From Lactuca virosa (taxonomy: Eukaryota > Streptophyta > Magnoliopsida > Asterales > Asteraceae): a stretch of DNA of 64,000 nucleotides. The translations under genes and the position numbers were made by a program. The notes below the pieces were generated by a model. The model saw nothing but the letters and a program-made list of their open reading frames with translations. It did no database searches and was not told the origin of the DNA. The stretch lies in contig CAKMRJ010001112.1 of the NCBI GenBank assembly GCA_928212115.1, forward strand, positions 408,056,299 through 408,120,298. Direction: 5' to 3'. This document shows, piece after piece, positions 22,365-34,033 of the stretch. Within the stretch, counting starts at the first letter, position 1, and the number at the start of each line of letters is the position of its first letter.

Positions 22365-22472
22365 ATAACCCAAATAGCAATAAGGAGATGGAGAAAAATA
22401 AGTTATTAATTTATTGAGATAACCCAAATAGCAATAAGGAGATGGAGAAAAATAAGTTATTAATTTATTGAG
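22365..22472. repeat. Perfect 54-bp tandem duplication
   Basis: The unit beginning ATAACCCAAATAGCAATAAG at 22365 is repeated without change at 22419. Perfect identity suggests a recent event. Confidence 0.95.
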
Positions 22473-22782
22473 TAATTAATAAATTAATAAGAAATTATTT
22501 TGATAATTAATTAAATAGTAATAATTAATTAAAAAGCTTGAATATTAACTAAGTCTTAGAGATTAATTGGAATATTCGAGAAGCTCCTAGAGCCTTGTGA
22601 TGGACGGTTTTTGCTTGTCCCTGGATAGGGATAAGGCATGTTATTTATAAGGTAATGATAAAATCTAAGAGTTTAAAACCATTAAGGATTTATTTGCTGC
22701 CTATATATAGACTGCTATGGGTAAAACCCTAGTTTCCGATTCCCTATCTCAAAACCATCAGAGCTCTCTCTCTCTCTATCTC

Positions 22783-22822
<40 letters not shown>

Positions 22823-23595
22823 ACCCCCTGCAAAAATTATAACCCCTCTCTTAGGGTTATAGAATTTTTGAAAAACCCTGGTTTAGGGTTAATCTGTATT
22901 TGCTTTCGTTGTTTGCGTTTAACTACATTAGAGGGATTCTACTTTGGGTCCTATACCTACTGCAAGTTCTGGCATTCACAAGGTCCCAATAGAAGAAACA
23001 ACAACATGTTAGTATTCGTACTTAGTTTATTTTGAAAGTTCATTGCTATAACTAGTAAAACCTAGATCTTAGGTTGCATGTACTGTTATGTGTTTTTTTA
23101 TTGTTTCCAATATATGATTAAGTGTATTGATGCTAATGAACCCAACATTTCTACCCATGAAAAACGTACATTTCCTTTATAATCTGTTGATGAAGACTGT
23201 GTGGTTAGCCGACACATCAATTTGATGATTATAGTTGGGAATGATGTGAAACTCGCGGATCTCAAGCGTAACTTGAGTCGAGCATTGTGCGGTTTTTGCA
23301 TGGTTGATTTACCATTTGTTTTATGATCCATGAAATCCATGTGAATGAAAAGAAATGAGCATAATACGATATAAACATGTCATTGACTGCAATCAATGAA
23401 TCTCAAAGATCTAGGAGTTTCATAGAGAATGAAATTGGTAAAAAGTATTGCCTACCTAAATAACTTTGTCGTGTATTTACATTATCTATTTACACATCGC
23501 TAATCCAAATATGGATCTTATCCTTGTTAAAAAATTATTTATGGGTAAATTATTGGAAGGATAAAATCAAAGTAATTAAACTCTCCCTTTTGTAG
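22473..23595 (+). mobile_element. Copia 5 LTR-like sequence and leader
   Basis: A TATA-like CTATATATAG at about 22701 is followed by a (CT)n stretch (22765-22819) and by AACCTAGATCTTAGGTTGC then ATGTAC near 23060, which resembles the LTR ends of copia 3 and 4. The leader at 23381-23425 carries the CATTGA..TCAATG hairpin and AGATCTAGGAGTTT shared with copia 3 and 4. I cannot place the LTR ends exactly. Confidence 0.5.
22765..22819. repeat. (CT)n / poly-C simple repeat
   Basis: CT repeat interrupted by a run of C. Confidence 0.95.
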
Positions 23596-23706
23596 ATGTC
23601 GATCCCGAACAACAACAACAACAACACCAACCTTCCTCCTCATCCTCCACCACCTCACTCAAACTTCTCACTCATATCAGTTTTATCATGGGAGAAACTC
23701 ACTAGA
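23596..23706 (+). pseudogene. Copia 5 gag N-terminus, cut by gypsy A
   Basis: The ATG at 23596 follows a leader related to those of copia 3 and 4 and stands at the same place as the copia 4 gag start (TTGTAGATGTC here, TTGTAAATGTC there). The peptide begins MSIPNNNNNNTNLPPHPPPP and reaches SLISVLSWEKLT, which resembles the region just before the GxNFxDWxRNLR motif of copia gag. It is cut at 23706 by the gypsy A LTR. The rest should lie beyond the right end of the window if gypsy A is still flanked by it. Confidence 0.6.
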
Positions 23707-24362
23707 TGTCACACCCCAAACCAGAACGACGGAAACGTCTGGGGACGGATGACTTCATGTACAATATCATAACAATTGAATAATAGCAATCAAAGCATCA
23801 CAACCATTGCATTGAATATTTAATAAGTTTACATTGTGTTCGAAACATTGTTTACATAATATCAAATGCATATGACAAAATGAATAACGAGATGCGACGA
23901 CATCCCATCCACCAAAAACATCTTGATTACCTGCTTACTGATTTCCTGAGAATACAATTGATTTTGAAAAAGTGTCAACAATTAAGTTGGTGAGTTCATA
24001 GGCGTTTTGTATGAGAAAGAGTTTGCAACTGTTTCGTGCAAAATGATAGTGTATACTTCCAGAAAATCCAATATTTTCTTTAAAATGAACTGTAAGTATT
24101 AATCCAAACACTAAAAATGTAAGTAATGATGTACTGGAAAACTAGTGTTATGAAGTTTTATCTGTATATAAAACTACTTGAATGTATGTTAACCCGTAAA
24201 TCAAATGTATTGTCGATACTCTATGTGAGTTATTATAACCACGCTAATGTGACTAGTTGCCTAAACGACGTGCTTCAGACGTCGGAACTGTTACGACATT
24301 TGTCACCTCCGACCTGCCGGTCTAACTGTAGCTAACATTTTAGGTGTGGGGTTGTCAATCCT

Positions 24363-24376
24363 GTATAGATCTATAC
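24363..24376. repeat. 14-bp palindrome GTATAGATCTATAC in the gypsy A LTR
   Basis: A perfect palindrome, also present unchanged at 38228-38241 and 61421-61434 in the other two LTRs of the family. Confidence 0.9.
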
Positions 24377-25526
24377 ACGAGTGTCACGCTCTCCCTACAA
24401 GAGACTCTGGTTATAATGCATGTCTTAGTATGTGTACTATGGTGGGTACGGTGAAGCCAAATGTCTCACAACCAGTATCCATCAATTTATGTGAATTGAA
24501 AACTCCTTTTTTTGTAAATGGAATAATTATACCTTTAAATAATTATATGTTTCTTCTGTAATGATCGTGTAGTTTGTGACTCCCAAACTATACCAATTAT
24601 AGTTTATCATGTTTGTTTGTCAAGAACATTTATATAAATACATAGTAATCATCTTGTTTAGTTTCCAAAATGTAGATGAAACTTCATATTTTTGGGTTGT
24701 AACCCACAAAATAGTGATAGAACTAGAATATACTCCTTTTTGTTAAAAAAGTATATTTTGGTAAAAAGCTTCCAAAAACCTTATAGTTTTGCAAATCATA
24801 ATTTTTCTCATGATTTTTATAACATGGATCATGTTTTGTTTTTGTTAGTTTTGCATTTGAAAACTAATATATCACAAATATTTGTACAAAAAGCTAGTAA
24901 TAATCACATCTTATGCAAATAATGGCTTATACTTTAACATAACGATGAAACATGCAAGTATTTGTGTGATAAACAATTTTGACTTGTATTCCCCCCCCCC
25001 CCCCCCCGATAAAACATGAAAATCTCGAAAATGTGGGGGTATGAAATCACCTTAAGTGGATTTGTGGATTGTTTGAGGAGATGGTGTGAAGATTTCCAAG
25101 CCTAAACTCTTGAATGGGGTTGATGAACTCTTTGAAGATGATTTTACCCTAAGAGTTTTAACACATAATAATGTGTGTAAATATGATGAATCCAACATGA
25201 GAGTGTATAAATACACAAGACTAACAAGAAAATCTTACCAAAACTCTAAGGATCAACTTGGCGATTTTTGAACTTGGAAGCTTGGATTTGGCTCTTGAGA
25301 GAAAATAGAGTTAACTGGAAGCTGTAAAGGGAAATGGTGGATGATTTAGGGGTGATTTCGTTAAATATGATGAGTATAAGTGATAGGACTTTTGCTTAGT
25401 TACTTGCTGGATAATACATTTATTTGTTGGAGGTTTTCTTGGGATACTGCTGGGTATACTTTGCATGGGAAAAGGGTAAAGTATCTCATCATAAAGTCAA
25501 CTATCCTTATCCCTTTATTCCCTAAA

Positions 25527-25740
25527 CCGAAATCACATTAGAAAGGGATCAAAGGGGTGATTTCGGCGAAGGTATGACCGAAATCACCTTGCACCCTATG
25601 TGATTTCGGTCCTAACTCCCCCACAAAGGTGTTGTCGGTCCTAGTGGTTGGATCTTGGGGTGTTTTTGGCCTAGAGGTGTTCTAGGTTGGTGATTTCAGC
25701 CTCCTTACAACCGAAATCTCAAGGTGGGTGGGGTACTGGG
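25527..25740. repeat. Cluster of CCGAAATCAC / GTGATTTCGG words
   Basis: At least six direct or inverted copies of ACCGAAATCAC in about 210 bases of the gypsy A 3' LTR (near 25527, 25557, 25578, 25600, 25690, 25730). Confidence 0.85.
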
Positions 25741-25841
25741 CCAAAAACTATAAAGGAATGTTTTAAATTCATGATTTATGTTCCAACTATTTGTCTTTGC
25801 TTGACCTTTAAGTGTTTACTACAAACATGATTTCCAAATAA

Positions 25842-25844
<3 letters not shown>

Positions 25845-25889
<45 letters not shown>
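25845..25889. repeat. (TA)n microsatellite
   Basis: About 45 bases of AT alternation inside the gypsy A 3' LTR. Confidence 0.97.
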
Positions 25890-25890
<1 letters not shown>

Positions 25891-26010
25891 TTATACAAAT
25901 AATGCCCTTTTGGCTTTCAAAGTTTTATTACAACAAGGTTACATTGTGGTTGTACTTATACATAGATACATTTTGAACCTTGCTTAACACGAAATTTTCC
26001 AGTTGTCACA

Positions 26011-26029
26011 TCATCCCCCCATTAGAGGG
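26011..26029 (-). other. Polypurine tract of gypsy A
   Basis: On the minus strand the tract ends TGGGGGGATGA immediately before the LTR start TGTGACAACTGG. Confidence 0.85.
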
Positions 26030-26067
26030 AATTTTGTCCCGAAATTAGCATCTTGTACGGGCTCTTG

Positions 26068-26781
26068 CAACTAGAGGAAAAGTTGTGGGTACTTCTGTTT
26101 CATCTGATCTTCCCGCTCCCAAGTGAATTCAGTCCCTCGCTTGGCGTTCCAGCGGACCTTCATTATTAGTATACGACTTTGTTTCATTCTCTTGATCTCC
26201 CTGTTCATTATTTCCACAGATTCCTCTACGAAGTGTAGACTCTCGTTTACCTCGATTTCGTCGAGTAGGACTACGAGAGTCTCGTCGGACAAACACTTCA
26301 TTAGGTTGGACACGTGGAAGGTGGGATGTACGTTACTAAGCTCTTGTGGTAGTCAGAGTTTGTAAGCTACCGGGCCGATTCTAGCAAGGATCTCGAATGG
26401 CCCGATATGCCTTGGATTTAGCTTTCCACGTTTTCCAAAACATATCATTCCATTCCAGGGTGAGACCTTCAACAAAACGCGGTCACCAACCTGGAATTCC
26501 AAAGGTTTTCGTCGCTTATCAGCATAACTCTTTTGCCGATCCCGAGATGCCTTTAATCGTCCACGGATCTGAACGATCTTTTCCATAGTTTCTTGTATGA
26601 TCTCCGGGCTGGTGAGTGTGCTATCAGGCACTTGCCTCTTTGCTAGTTGTGTGTCAACCACTTCATCCCAACACAGAGGGGATCTGCACTTGCGCCCGTA
26701 GAGGGCTTCGAATGGCGCGACCTTGATGCTAGTGTGATAGCTGTTATTGTAGGAGAATTCGACGAGTGGTAAGTGGGTATT
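26068..26781 (-). pseudogene. Gypsy A integrase C-terminus and chromodomain
   Basis: It begins (minus strand) in the last part of the integrase core, LVEFSYNNSYHTSI, then ALYGRKCRSPLCWDEV, and runs through the conserved GDRVLLKVSPW block and GKLNPRHIGPFEILARIGPV. A TGA stop at 26353-26355 and a frame change follow. The chromodomain comes next (VRWNAKRGTEFTWEREDQMK), ending at the natural stop near 26068. A chromodomain would direct integration to silent chromatin, as known for the Tekay/Del and related chromovirus clades. The upstream part is cut at 26781 by the copia 2 LTR. Confidence 0.9.
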
Positions 26782-27174
26782 TGTAAGTCCCAAAACTATG
26801 AATCTTATGCAATATCAATCTTAATTTCTTAAAGAATGCGGAATGTTAATTAAGCAATTATTCAAGAACACACAAATTCAATTCAAATGCACACGATTCT
26901 ATTAGGAATAAATCGTCTGGTACATATGAACTCCAAAGCTGCCGTGAACTAATAATGGAACATCTAACTTCTATACGGCTACTTACAAGTAAATATATAC
27001 GTGCCAAATACAAACACCACAAAAAGGCCCAAGCCCATCATGACCGAAATCAGCATAGTGATTTCGGTCCTTACAACCGAAAAGATAATAAACCCAAATA
27101 CTAAAACACTATTCTAAGCCCAAGAACAGATAACAATATAAGCCCAGCATAAACCACAAAAATATGAACCAACA
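26782..27174 (-). repeat. 3' LTR of copia 2 (393 bp)
   Basis: The minus strand starts TGTTGGTTCATA after the polypurine tract and ends GGGACTTACA. It interrupts the gypsy A integrase frame; the outside bases GTATT (26777-26781) are the expected target duplication. The pair ACCGAAATCA..TGATTTCGGT at 27042-27068 repeats the word found in the gypsy A LTR. Confidence 0.88.
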
Positions 27175-27187
27175 ATCTCCCCCTTGG
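27175..27187 (-). other. Polypurine tract of copia 2
   Basis: CCAAGGGGGAGAT on the minus strand, directly before the LTR start. Confidence 0.9.
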
Positions 27188-27204
27188 TTTATTTCTGGCT
27201 AACT

Positions 27205-29709
27205 TTATGGTTTATCCACATGATGAACATTAGAACCAGCTAAAGCTCCCGCCCACAACTTCTGATCAATAATCTTTGCAATCATGTCGGTAAATTCTTT
27301 CGCAGCAGCCTCGAACATTTCATTTTGCACCATAAGCTGACTCCTGGATAAAGTGTGAATGTCGTGCTTGCCAAGTCTCAGCAAATCCCTAGGTTCAACA
27401 AGACGGAACTGATCCTTTTCAGTCTTGATCACCACAGTTGCTGTTGCCTCATCATATACCCATAATTGAAGAGCATTCAAAGAACCATCAGGTATAGGCT
27501 GAGAGAGAGGAATCTTTTTTGTTTTCTTTGTAGGCGGCCACATAATGTTTACCATGGTTCTATTGGTAGGCGGATCGATGGCACCCTCTATCTTTCTGAC
27601 GAATGAGGACGCTGTCGACACGCCTGCAAAGTTATGCCTCAGTTTGTCTTCTAGAAAATTTTTAAACGCCCAGGCATTGGGATCATTTGTAGGATTGTGA
27701 AAGGGAGCATGGACTAGCTCTGCAAGATCAACCTTAGTCCAAGATAAAAAATCAACCTTCTTCTCATAGTATTCAATATTTCTGCTCCTCCAGTTCACAA
27801 CCCACATGTTCTAGTCAGCTTCGAATATCCTCATGCGGATACCCGAACGATCGCCGTATTTGTCAGCAAATTTTCTTTTCCCAACTTCTTTGGTGAACAT
27901 CTGAGGTTGATGACCAGTTGCATTCTGATCAGAATTCTTCATCAGAAGCATTTTATTTTTGTTCAACACACTTACTTTCTTCTATTTCTCCTTTTTCTCT
28001 TCAACTGTAGCAGGGCCAGAAGATAAATATTGATCAATGGTTGAATCTGGGGCAGGTCTAACCACCACCCTCTCAGAAGTCTCAGGTGCTTTTCCACTCT
28101 CAGAACTAGATTACTTGAACTCATCACCAAACTTTCCAATCAGTTTGTCTTTGAGATCAAAGTATAAAGCTGTTAGTCCACCAAGATTAGCTTGGAGTTC
28201 TGAGATCTGTTTATTCTTTTGAGAATTTTCCTTTTCTAGGTCCGAAATTCTCACATCCAACTTCCCGATTAGCAGATCCTTTTCAATGGATTCCTGCTTC
28301 AAAATCAGTATCTCTTGTCTAAGCTCAGAGATAGTGTGTTGTGATTCCTCATCAACTCCTTGACCATAACCAATATATATACCCTTTCCTATCAACTGAG
28401 GAATAGAGTCTTGAAAAGCAAGAATCTTAGCCGGCTTAATGGATACATCATCGTGCTCTGGAGGTGGTGGAGCAGAAGAACTTCCTGAAGCATAGGTTTC
28501 CTCATTTACTATGAAATTAAAGTTATCATTAAAATTGGGGCTCTGAGCATCTTGATGAACCTGTGCTGATTCAGCAATTTGACCTTGAACATCTTCTTGA
28601 ACCGGGGCTGGTTCAATGATTGGGATTTGAACATCTTCTTGAACTTGGGCTGGTTCAACTATAGAAACTGATTGTTGTACTGGCTCAGTAATAAGCACTC
28701 CCGGCCTTGGATCTCTCCGTCTGTGAGGCATTTGGTTCGTCTTTATCACTCTCAGATGGAGATTCAACAGTAGCAGGTACTGCTTGGGGAGGCTTCCTTG
28801 TAGTAGACTGTAGTTATTTGAAAAGTGCATCCATTTGTTCGGGCGTTGGAATATTTGGTTGCCTGAAAATATTGATTTCAGTCTCTGTCTCAGCTGGGGT
28901 AATCACGGCTTCATTGACTGGCTCCTTTGGTGGAACAAACAAACAAAAACTCATATCATCAATATCATCGGAGTCATCATCATCATCATCATCAGAGACT
29001 TCAACCAAACAACTGATATTTGACCTTGATGGTGTCATGTGTTCTTCTGCCACTATAGCGATTGGAGTACTAGAAGCTTGGATACCTTCTGTCTCTGCAA
29101 ATTTTCCAAACTTAACCAACTCTTTCAATCATTGAAAAGCGACTTTGGCATATTGTCTTGATTGCTTCATGAGCCCAAAGGTATTAGGACCAAAGCTTTG
29201 ATGTCCAAAGTATCAGAAGATCTCTCGATCTGGGGATATCTTTCATTCAGAATCATCTGAAGAAACCTGGGATACATTAAGAACGAATCCTTCTTCCTCC
29301 CTTGGAGATTCCTTTTCATTTCTTCAAAAACATACTTTGAAAAGTTGTAATCCCAGTTCATTGTTAATGCAACAATGGCTGAGGTTGCAGTCTGATTAAT
29401 CTCATCAAACCCTCCCTTCCTTCCAGAAATGCAACTCACAAAGTAGTGTCCCAGAAACCTCCAGTAAGGTGGTAGCAACTTCTTGATGGTGGGGGGATAG
29501 GTTCCGTCATAGCACATCCTCTCATTGACTTCCTTCACTTGATTAACACGATACTTAATTGGGAATGCAGGGGAATCACCAAATTCAAGTACTTCTCGGA
29601 TAACTTGCTCAGAAACAACTACTTGAGTTCCCTTCACCACTGAATCAATAAAACCAGCTCCATCCGCTCCCTGATTATTTGATTGATGCATTTTTTCAGA
29701 AATCAGCAA
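27205..29709 (-). pseudogene. Env-like third reading region of copia 2
   Basis: Four minus-strand pieces (29167-29709, 28814-29128, 28111-28830, 27205-27807) make up one degenerate reading region of about 830 codons; the second piece is in another frame and stops separate the others. Near the N-terminus is WRFLGHYFVSCISGRKGGFD, then YPRFLQMILNERYPQ, a block I recall from unnamed proteins near copia elements in Asteraceae. Then come an acidic run (seven Asp), a Gln/Glu/Pro-rich repeat (around PAQVQEDVQIP), a predicted coiled coil (SELRQEILILKQESIEKDLL and on) and a C-terminal segment with MWPPTKKTKKIPLSQPIPDG. I see no clear signal peptide or membrane segment, so an envelope role is not shown. 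Confidence 0.65.
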
Positions 29710-30500
29710 TCAGGTCCTTGTAAATGACTGGATTAGAACGCAAAAGCATGAGAGATTATGCAATTATTCAAACCAACAATCATGGATTTGAATTCTTTAT
29801 GAACAGCAGGTGGATCCATAAGATATCCAGCAACATTGTGATTTTCAAAAAACTTTAACTGATTCGCCATTTATCTGCACCAAATGAGAATAAAAAAAAT
29901 TAAGATTAAAATTTATTTTCTCAAAAATCAAAGTTTGGTCCATAAATGTTGATTTCGGTCCAAAATTTGCATTTACGGTCAAGGTCAAAATTTTCATCGT
30001 TTTCGGTCAAACCATATTTGACCAAACGTTTTCGGTTAACCAAGTTGTTTTCGGTCAGCTTAATTGGTTTTCGGGTGGATAATATCGATTTCGGGCACAT
30101 GGAACGTTTCCGGTCAAAAGGAACGTTTTCTGTCGAATCCGAATCAAACCGAAAACCCGAAAAAAAAAACCCGACGAATCAAGTCCTTGGCAGTTACGCC
30201 GGAAAACACCGTCAACTCGCCGAAAAAACTCCATTAACCACCTGCAAACACTTCAAAACACAATAAAATATAAAGCATGATGTTCGAACTATGTATACCT
30301 TGAGACGATTTCAAGAAATCAAGTGAAATTTTATGATTTTGACACCGACAATGAACTGTTCTAGCCTAGGGTTTTGAGAGAGAAAAAGGGAAACTGATTT
30401 CTGAGAACTTGGAGAATGAAACCGAAAACAAAAATTATATCTTTTATACCCCAACATTGGGTTCTCGGCCTTTTGGGCCACCAGGTTTGATGGGCCTTAT
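29710..30500 (-). other. Leader-like stretch upstream of the env-like region
   Basis: Non-coding. On the minus strand a TATA-like GGTATAAAAGATATA (about 30436-30450) is followed by a T/C-rich leader and then by many copies of TTTTCGGTC or GATTTCGG (29944-30130 in plus coordinates). This has the layout of a promoter plus 5' untranslated region for the reading region that starts at 29709. Confidence 0.45.
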
Positions 30501-31012
30501 TTAAATAATTCATTTCGAAGATTAACAACACAAAACAAATTAAATTTGAAATAAAATAAAATAAAATAAAATAAAATTTAAAATTTCCATAATCTAAAAT
30601 GAAGACAAATAAAGGTCAAATAAAATTAAAGATAAACACACTTAAATAAATTCAAACATTTTGGGATCAAAAGTTGTCGAGAAATTTAATAAATTTTATC
30701 AGCACACACCTGCATGTTTAGCTCTGATCAATCACCAATATTGTGGTCCACTTAAACACAAAGGATAGTGACAAGTTGGACAGATTATAAATGACAAGAC
30801 ATTGTGATTATATACCTAAATAATATTCCTAAATAGACCATTTTGCTGACGAAGACCAATGATATTGTTGTCCACTTAAATTCAGCAGCGAGATCTACAG
30901 ACAACCTTTAGCTAATTCAATTTTAAGTGCGCTAGAATGTGTTCCCCATTTCACGATATACCCTAGCGATCAAGGAATTCCAAAGAGTTCTTTACTTTAG
31001 GTGAGTGCTGAA
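30501..31012. other. Non-coding spacer of copia 2
   Basis: Holds an (AAAAT)n run at about 30548-30580 and two imperfect copies of ATTGTNGTCCACTTAAA (near 30740 and 30856). Confidence 0.6.
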
Positions 31013-31330
31013 TTATTTGAGAGAGATAGATATAGAGATGCATATGTTGTATCCCAGGTCGGATCTCTTCCAATCACGCAGAAGGACAACATGTGAGTAA
31101 CATAGATAGATGGTTAGAGAGATAGAAAGGTGCATATGCTGTATCCCAGGTCGGATCTTCTGATCACGCAAAGGGGACAGCATATGACTGACATAGATAG
31201 ATAGAGAAAAACATAGATATAGATGCATAGAAATAGAGTGTATATTTGCGTCTCAGGTCGGATCTTCCGATCACGCAAAGGGGGAAACATATGACTAATA
31301 GAGAGGATAAGAAAGAAAAACAATTTGACA
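31013..31330. repeat. Three tandem units of about 95-115 bp with a palindromic core
   Basis: Each unit holds CAGGTCGGATCTTCCGATCA or a close variant, then ACGCAAAGGGG, then an ACATATGACT-like block and a GATA-rich tail. The core TCGGA..TCCGA is an inverted repeat with a 3-base loop in two of the three units. The array lies between the copia 2 RNase H stop and the env-like region. Confidence 0.85.
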
Positions 31331-31734
31331 CTGACATACTTTATCAGAACCCCCCAGTCACCCTATCAGTAATAGAATTATGGACATACGTCCGTACATT
31401 GAAGAAGTGTTGAGCCACAGTTCTAGATATTAAGTAACTTTAATGTATCTCGTAGGCTCCCTTGTTTATCTCACTGCTCAATCTATCCAAGCGTCATATG
31501 GTTAGTCCAAATGAAACTATCTAAGTCCAGATGAGTTAACATTGTCTAGTCCTTTCACTTTCAGATGTGTCTAGTCCATTAATTTTGAATCCTTCATGCC
31601 TACCAACACATTAAATGCAGAGTCTAAAAAATTCAGCTTCAGTGCTTTACACGCATCTCATATTACCCTTTAGCACTAGACTTCATATCACTTCCCAAGA
31701 ATACTACGAAAGAAAACATTTTTTTTTGTATTTT

Positions 31735-31785
<51 letters not shown>

Positions 31786-31880
31786 AATTTTTTATTTCTC
31801 CCCCTAATTTTGTGCATGGAGAAGAAATTAAATAGAAAAATGCGCAAATTTAAACAAAAAAATAAATTAAAAAATTAAAG
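31331..31880. other. Non-coding spacer of copia 2 after pol
   Basis: No gene. It contains (TA)n at 31738-31781 and, on the minus strand, a purine-rich AATTAGGGGGAGAAAT (about 31796-31811) shortly after the RNase H stop, which looks like a second, internal polypurine tract. Confidence 0.6.
31738..31781. repeat. (TA)n microsatellite
   Basis: About 44 bases of AT alternation. Confidence 0.97.
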
Positions 31881-31881
31881 T

Positions 31882-32349
31882 TTAATCATCGAAACGAATC
31901 ATTTTTAAAAAGCCCACAAACACATCGAAACGAGCTTTACTGAAGGGTTTGGTAAACAAATCCGCCACGTTGTTATCAGTGTGAATTTGTTCCAAACGAA
32001 TGAGTTTACGCTCATAACAATCTCGAATAAAATGAATTTTAATGTCAATGTGCTTGGTTTTGGAATGTTGAACCCGATTTTTAGCAATTTGAATGGCCAC
32101 ATCATTATCACAAAAAAATGGAAGTGTCAAGAAAGTTTGAACCGTAATCCAGCAATTGGTGTTGAATCCAGATAACCTGAGAGCAGCAGGCTGAGGCGGC
32201 AACGTATTCAGCCTCAGTCGTGGAGGTCGACACCATTTGTTGTTTCTTGCATTGCCAAGACACCAATCGGTCCCATAAAAATTAACATCCACCCAACGTA
32301 GATTTCCTGTCAAGATCACACCCTCCATAATTGCTGTCAGCAAAAGCAT
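31882..32349 (-). pseudogene. Copia 2 RNase H
   Basis: Copia RNase H. The conserved C-terminal block is clear: CDNDVAIQIAKNRVQHSKTK, then HIDIKIHFIRDCYERKLIRL and VADLFTKPFSKARFDVF. The central catalytic part (usually STAEAEY) falls in the scrambled stretch around 32130-32270, where several small frameshifts occur. The end of the domain is otherwise close to the family standard. Confidence 0.85.
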
Positions 32350-33400
32350 ATAAATCGAAATCGAGATTTTTAGGATACCAAAGACCTAGTTTAGGGCTAC
32401 CGTTAAGGTACCTAAAAATCCTTTTAATAACAACTAAATGAGAAAGTTTAGGATTAGCCTGATAACGAGCGCATTGACACACGGCAAACATGATGTCAGG
32501 TCTGCTGGCAGTCAGATACATCAGAGATCCGATCATCGATCGATATTCAGTTTGATCTATGGATTCCCCGTTTGGATCTGGGGTCAACAATGGTCTTTCT
32601 TCCATTGGAGTTGAAGCAATTTTTGAATCTTTAAAACCAAACTTTTCTAGTATGTCTTCCACATATTTGCCTTGATACAATAGACATACAGCTGAATCCT
32701 GTCGAACCTGTAACCCTAGGAACATTGCCATCTCACCCAGCGAGCTCATCTCAAATCTTTTCTTCATTACATCCTCTAACTATTTGCATAGCTCGGTGCT
32801 AGTCGACCCGAAGATGATGTCGTCTACGTAGATCTGTACGACAATCAAATCTGCATCCACTTTCTTGATGAATAATGTTTGATCGATCGTTCCCCTTGTG
32901 TATCCGTGCTCAAGCAGATGTTCAGTTAGAGTGGCATACCAAGCTCTAGGAGCCTGATGCAAACCATATAGAGCCTTTTCCAGCTTGTAAACATGATTAG
33001 GAAACTTTGGATTGACAAACCCTGGGGGTTGATCAACATAAATCTCCTCCTTCACGACTCCGTACAAGAAGGCTGTCTTGACATCCATTTGATAAACTGT
33101 AAATCCCATGTAAGAAGCATATGCTAGGAATATACAAATGGCTTCCAAACGTTCTACAAGAGCATATACTTCTGTGTAGTCAAGCCCCTCTATCTGCCTG
33201 AATCCGCAAACGACCAAACGAGCGTTATTACGCACGATAACCCCGCTATCATCTTGCTTATTTCTGAAAACCCAACGCGTGTCCAAAGACTTCTTGCCCT
33301 TTGTTAGCTCTACCAACTGCCATACTCTCAACTTCTCAAACTGATTTAGTTCTTCATGCATTGCATCTACCCAACTTGGTTCATTTAATGCCATGGCCAC
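32282..33400 (-). pseudogene. Copia 2 reverse transcriptase
   Basis: Nearly complete copia RT in two overlapping pieces. The N-terminal block is WVDAMHEELNQFEKLRVWQL, then RWVFRNKQDDSGVIVRNNAR. Next come VYQMDVKTAFLYGVVKEEIY and the catalytic block VQIYVDDIIFGSTSTELC with an intact YVDD. After a frame break near 32780 follow MFLGLQVRQDS, then SLMYLTASRPDIMFAVCQCA. The C-terminus leads into RNase H (GGCDLDRKST). Only one clear frameshift separates the two pieces. Confidence 0.92.
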
Positions 33401-34033
33401 ACTCTTTGGTTCAATTTAGGATATGAAGCACGAATACAGACATTCGTTGACGTCTCCACTTTGACTTCTGGTCTGAACCCCGCTTTCTAGTGGACCAATA
33501 ATGTTCTGGATATGATGATCACGTTGAACTCTGGTTGGAACATGATGGCTGATATCATTTACTGTGACTGGAAGATTTGTGATATTGTCAAATTTTCCTG
33601 CTGCCGAATCACCTCCATCTGACTGTTTGTGACCATGAGAAGTACTTGCCACAAATTCATTTGTGAATGGCTGTGGAAAGAGAAACTCCATGAAGGTTTG
33701 AGTGGTAGATACATTTTCCCTTGAGAGAACCTCAGCTTCCTCGGGAGTAGGGGAAGTGGCTTCGGTGTCAGATATAGACTTTTGGATAGGTGAAGAAGAC
33801 GATGTATTTGGTGTGTTTGCATTCACCGTCGGAGATTCAGGAACCACCACAGATGGTTTGAATGATCCAATTACAACATCTTCCTCATCATTCCAATAGC
33901 TGCACTCGAACCTGAACATGTGCTTGAAATATCATCTGAAAACACATTAAAAGATTTAAACAAAGAAGTGTAATTAAATAACAAACCTGGTCCAACTCGA
34001 GCGTCTGTTGTGTTTTCTTCCAACCAGTGCACA
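33401..34033 (-). pseudogene. Copia 2 integrase-RT linker
   Basis: A low-complexity Ser/Thr/Pro-rich region (for example SPTVNANTPNTSSSSPIQ) ending in the VQTRSQSGDVNECLYSCF block that normally stands just before copia RT. No enzymatic motif. Frames change near 33900. Confidence 0.75.

Larger units (their letters stand above)
23707..26010 (-). repeat. 3' LTR of gypsy A (2304 bp)
   Basis: On the minus strand it starts TGTGACAACTGG directly after a polypurine tract and ends GGTTTGGGGTGTGACA at 23707. It belongs to the same LTR family as 36764-38964 and 60178-63010, with a shared palindrome GTATAGATCTATAC (24363-24376) and a shared poly-C/poly-G site (24991-25007). The outside bases CTAGA (23702-23706) are the expected left half of the target duplication. 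A cluster of CCGAAATCAC/GTGATTTCGG words occupies 25527-25735. Confidence 0.88.

Noticed and set aside
31013..31330. CRISPR-like direct repeats
   Set aside because: Units are about 100 bp, diverged and without spacers, in a plant transposon.
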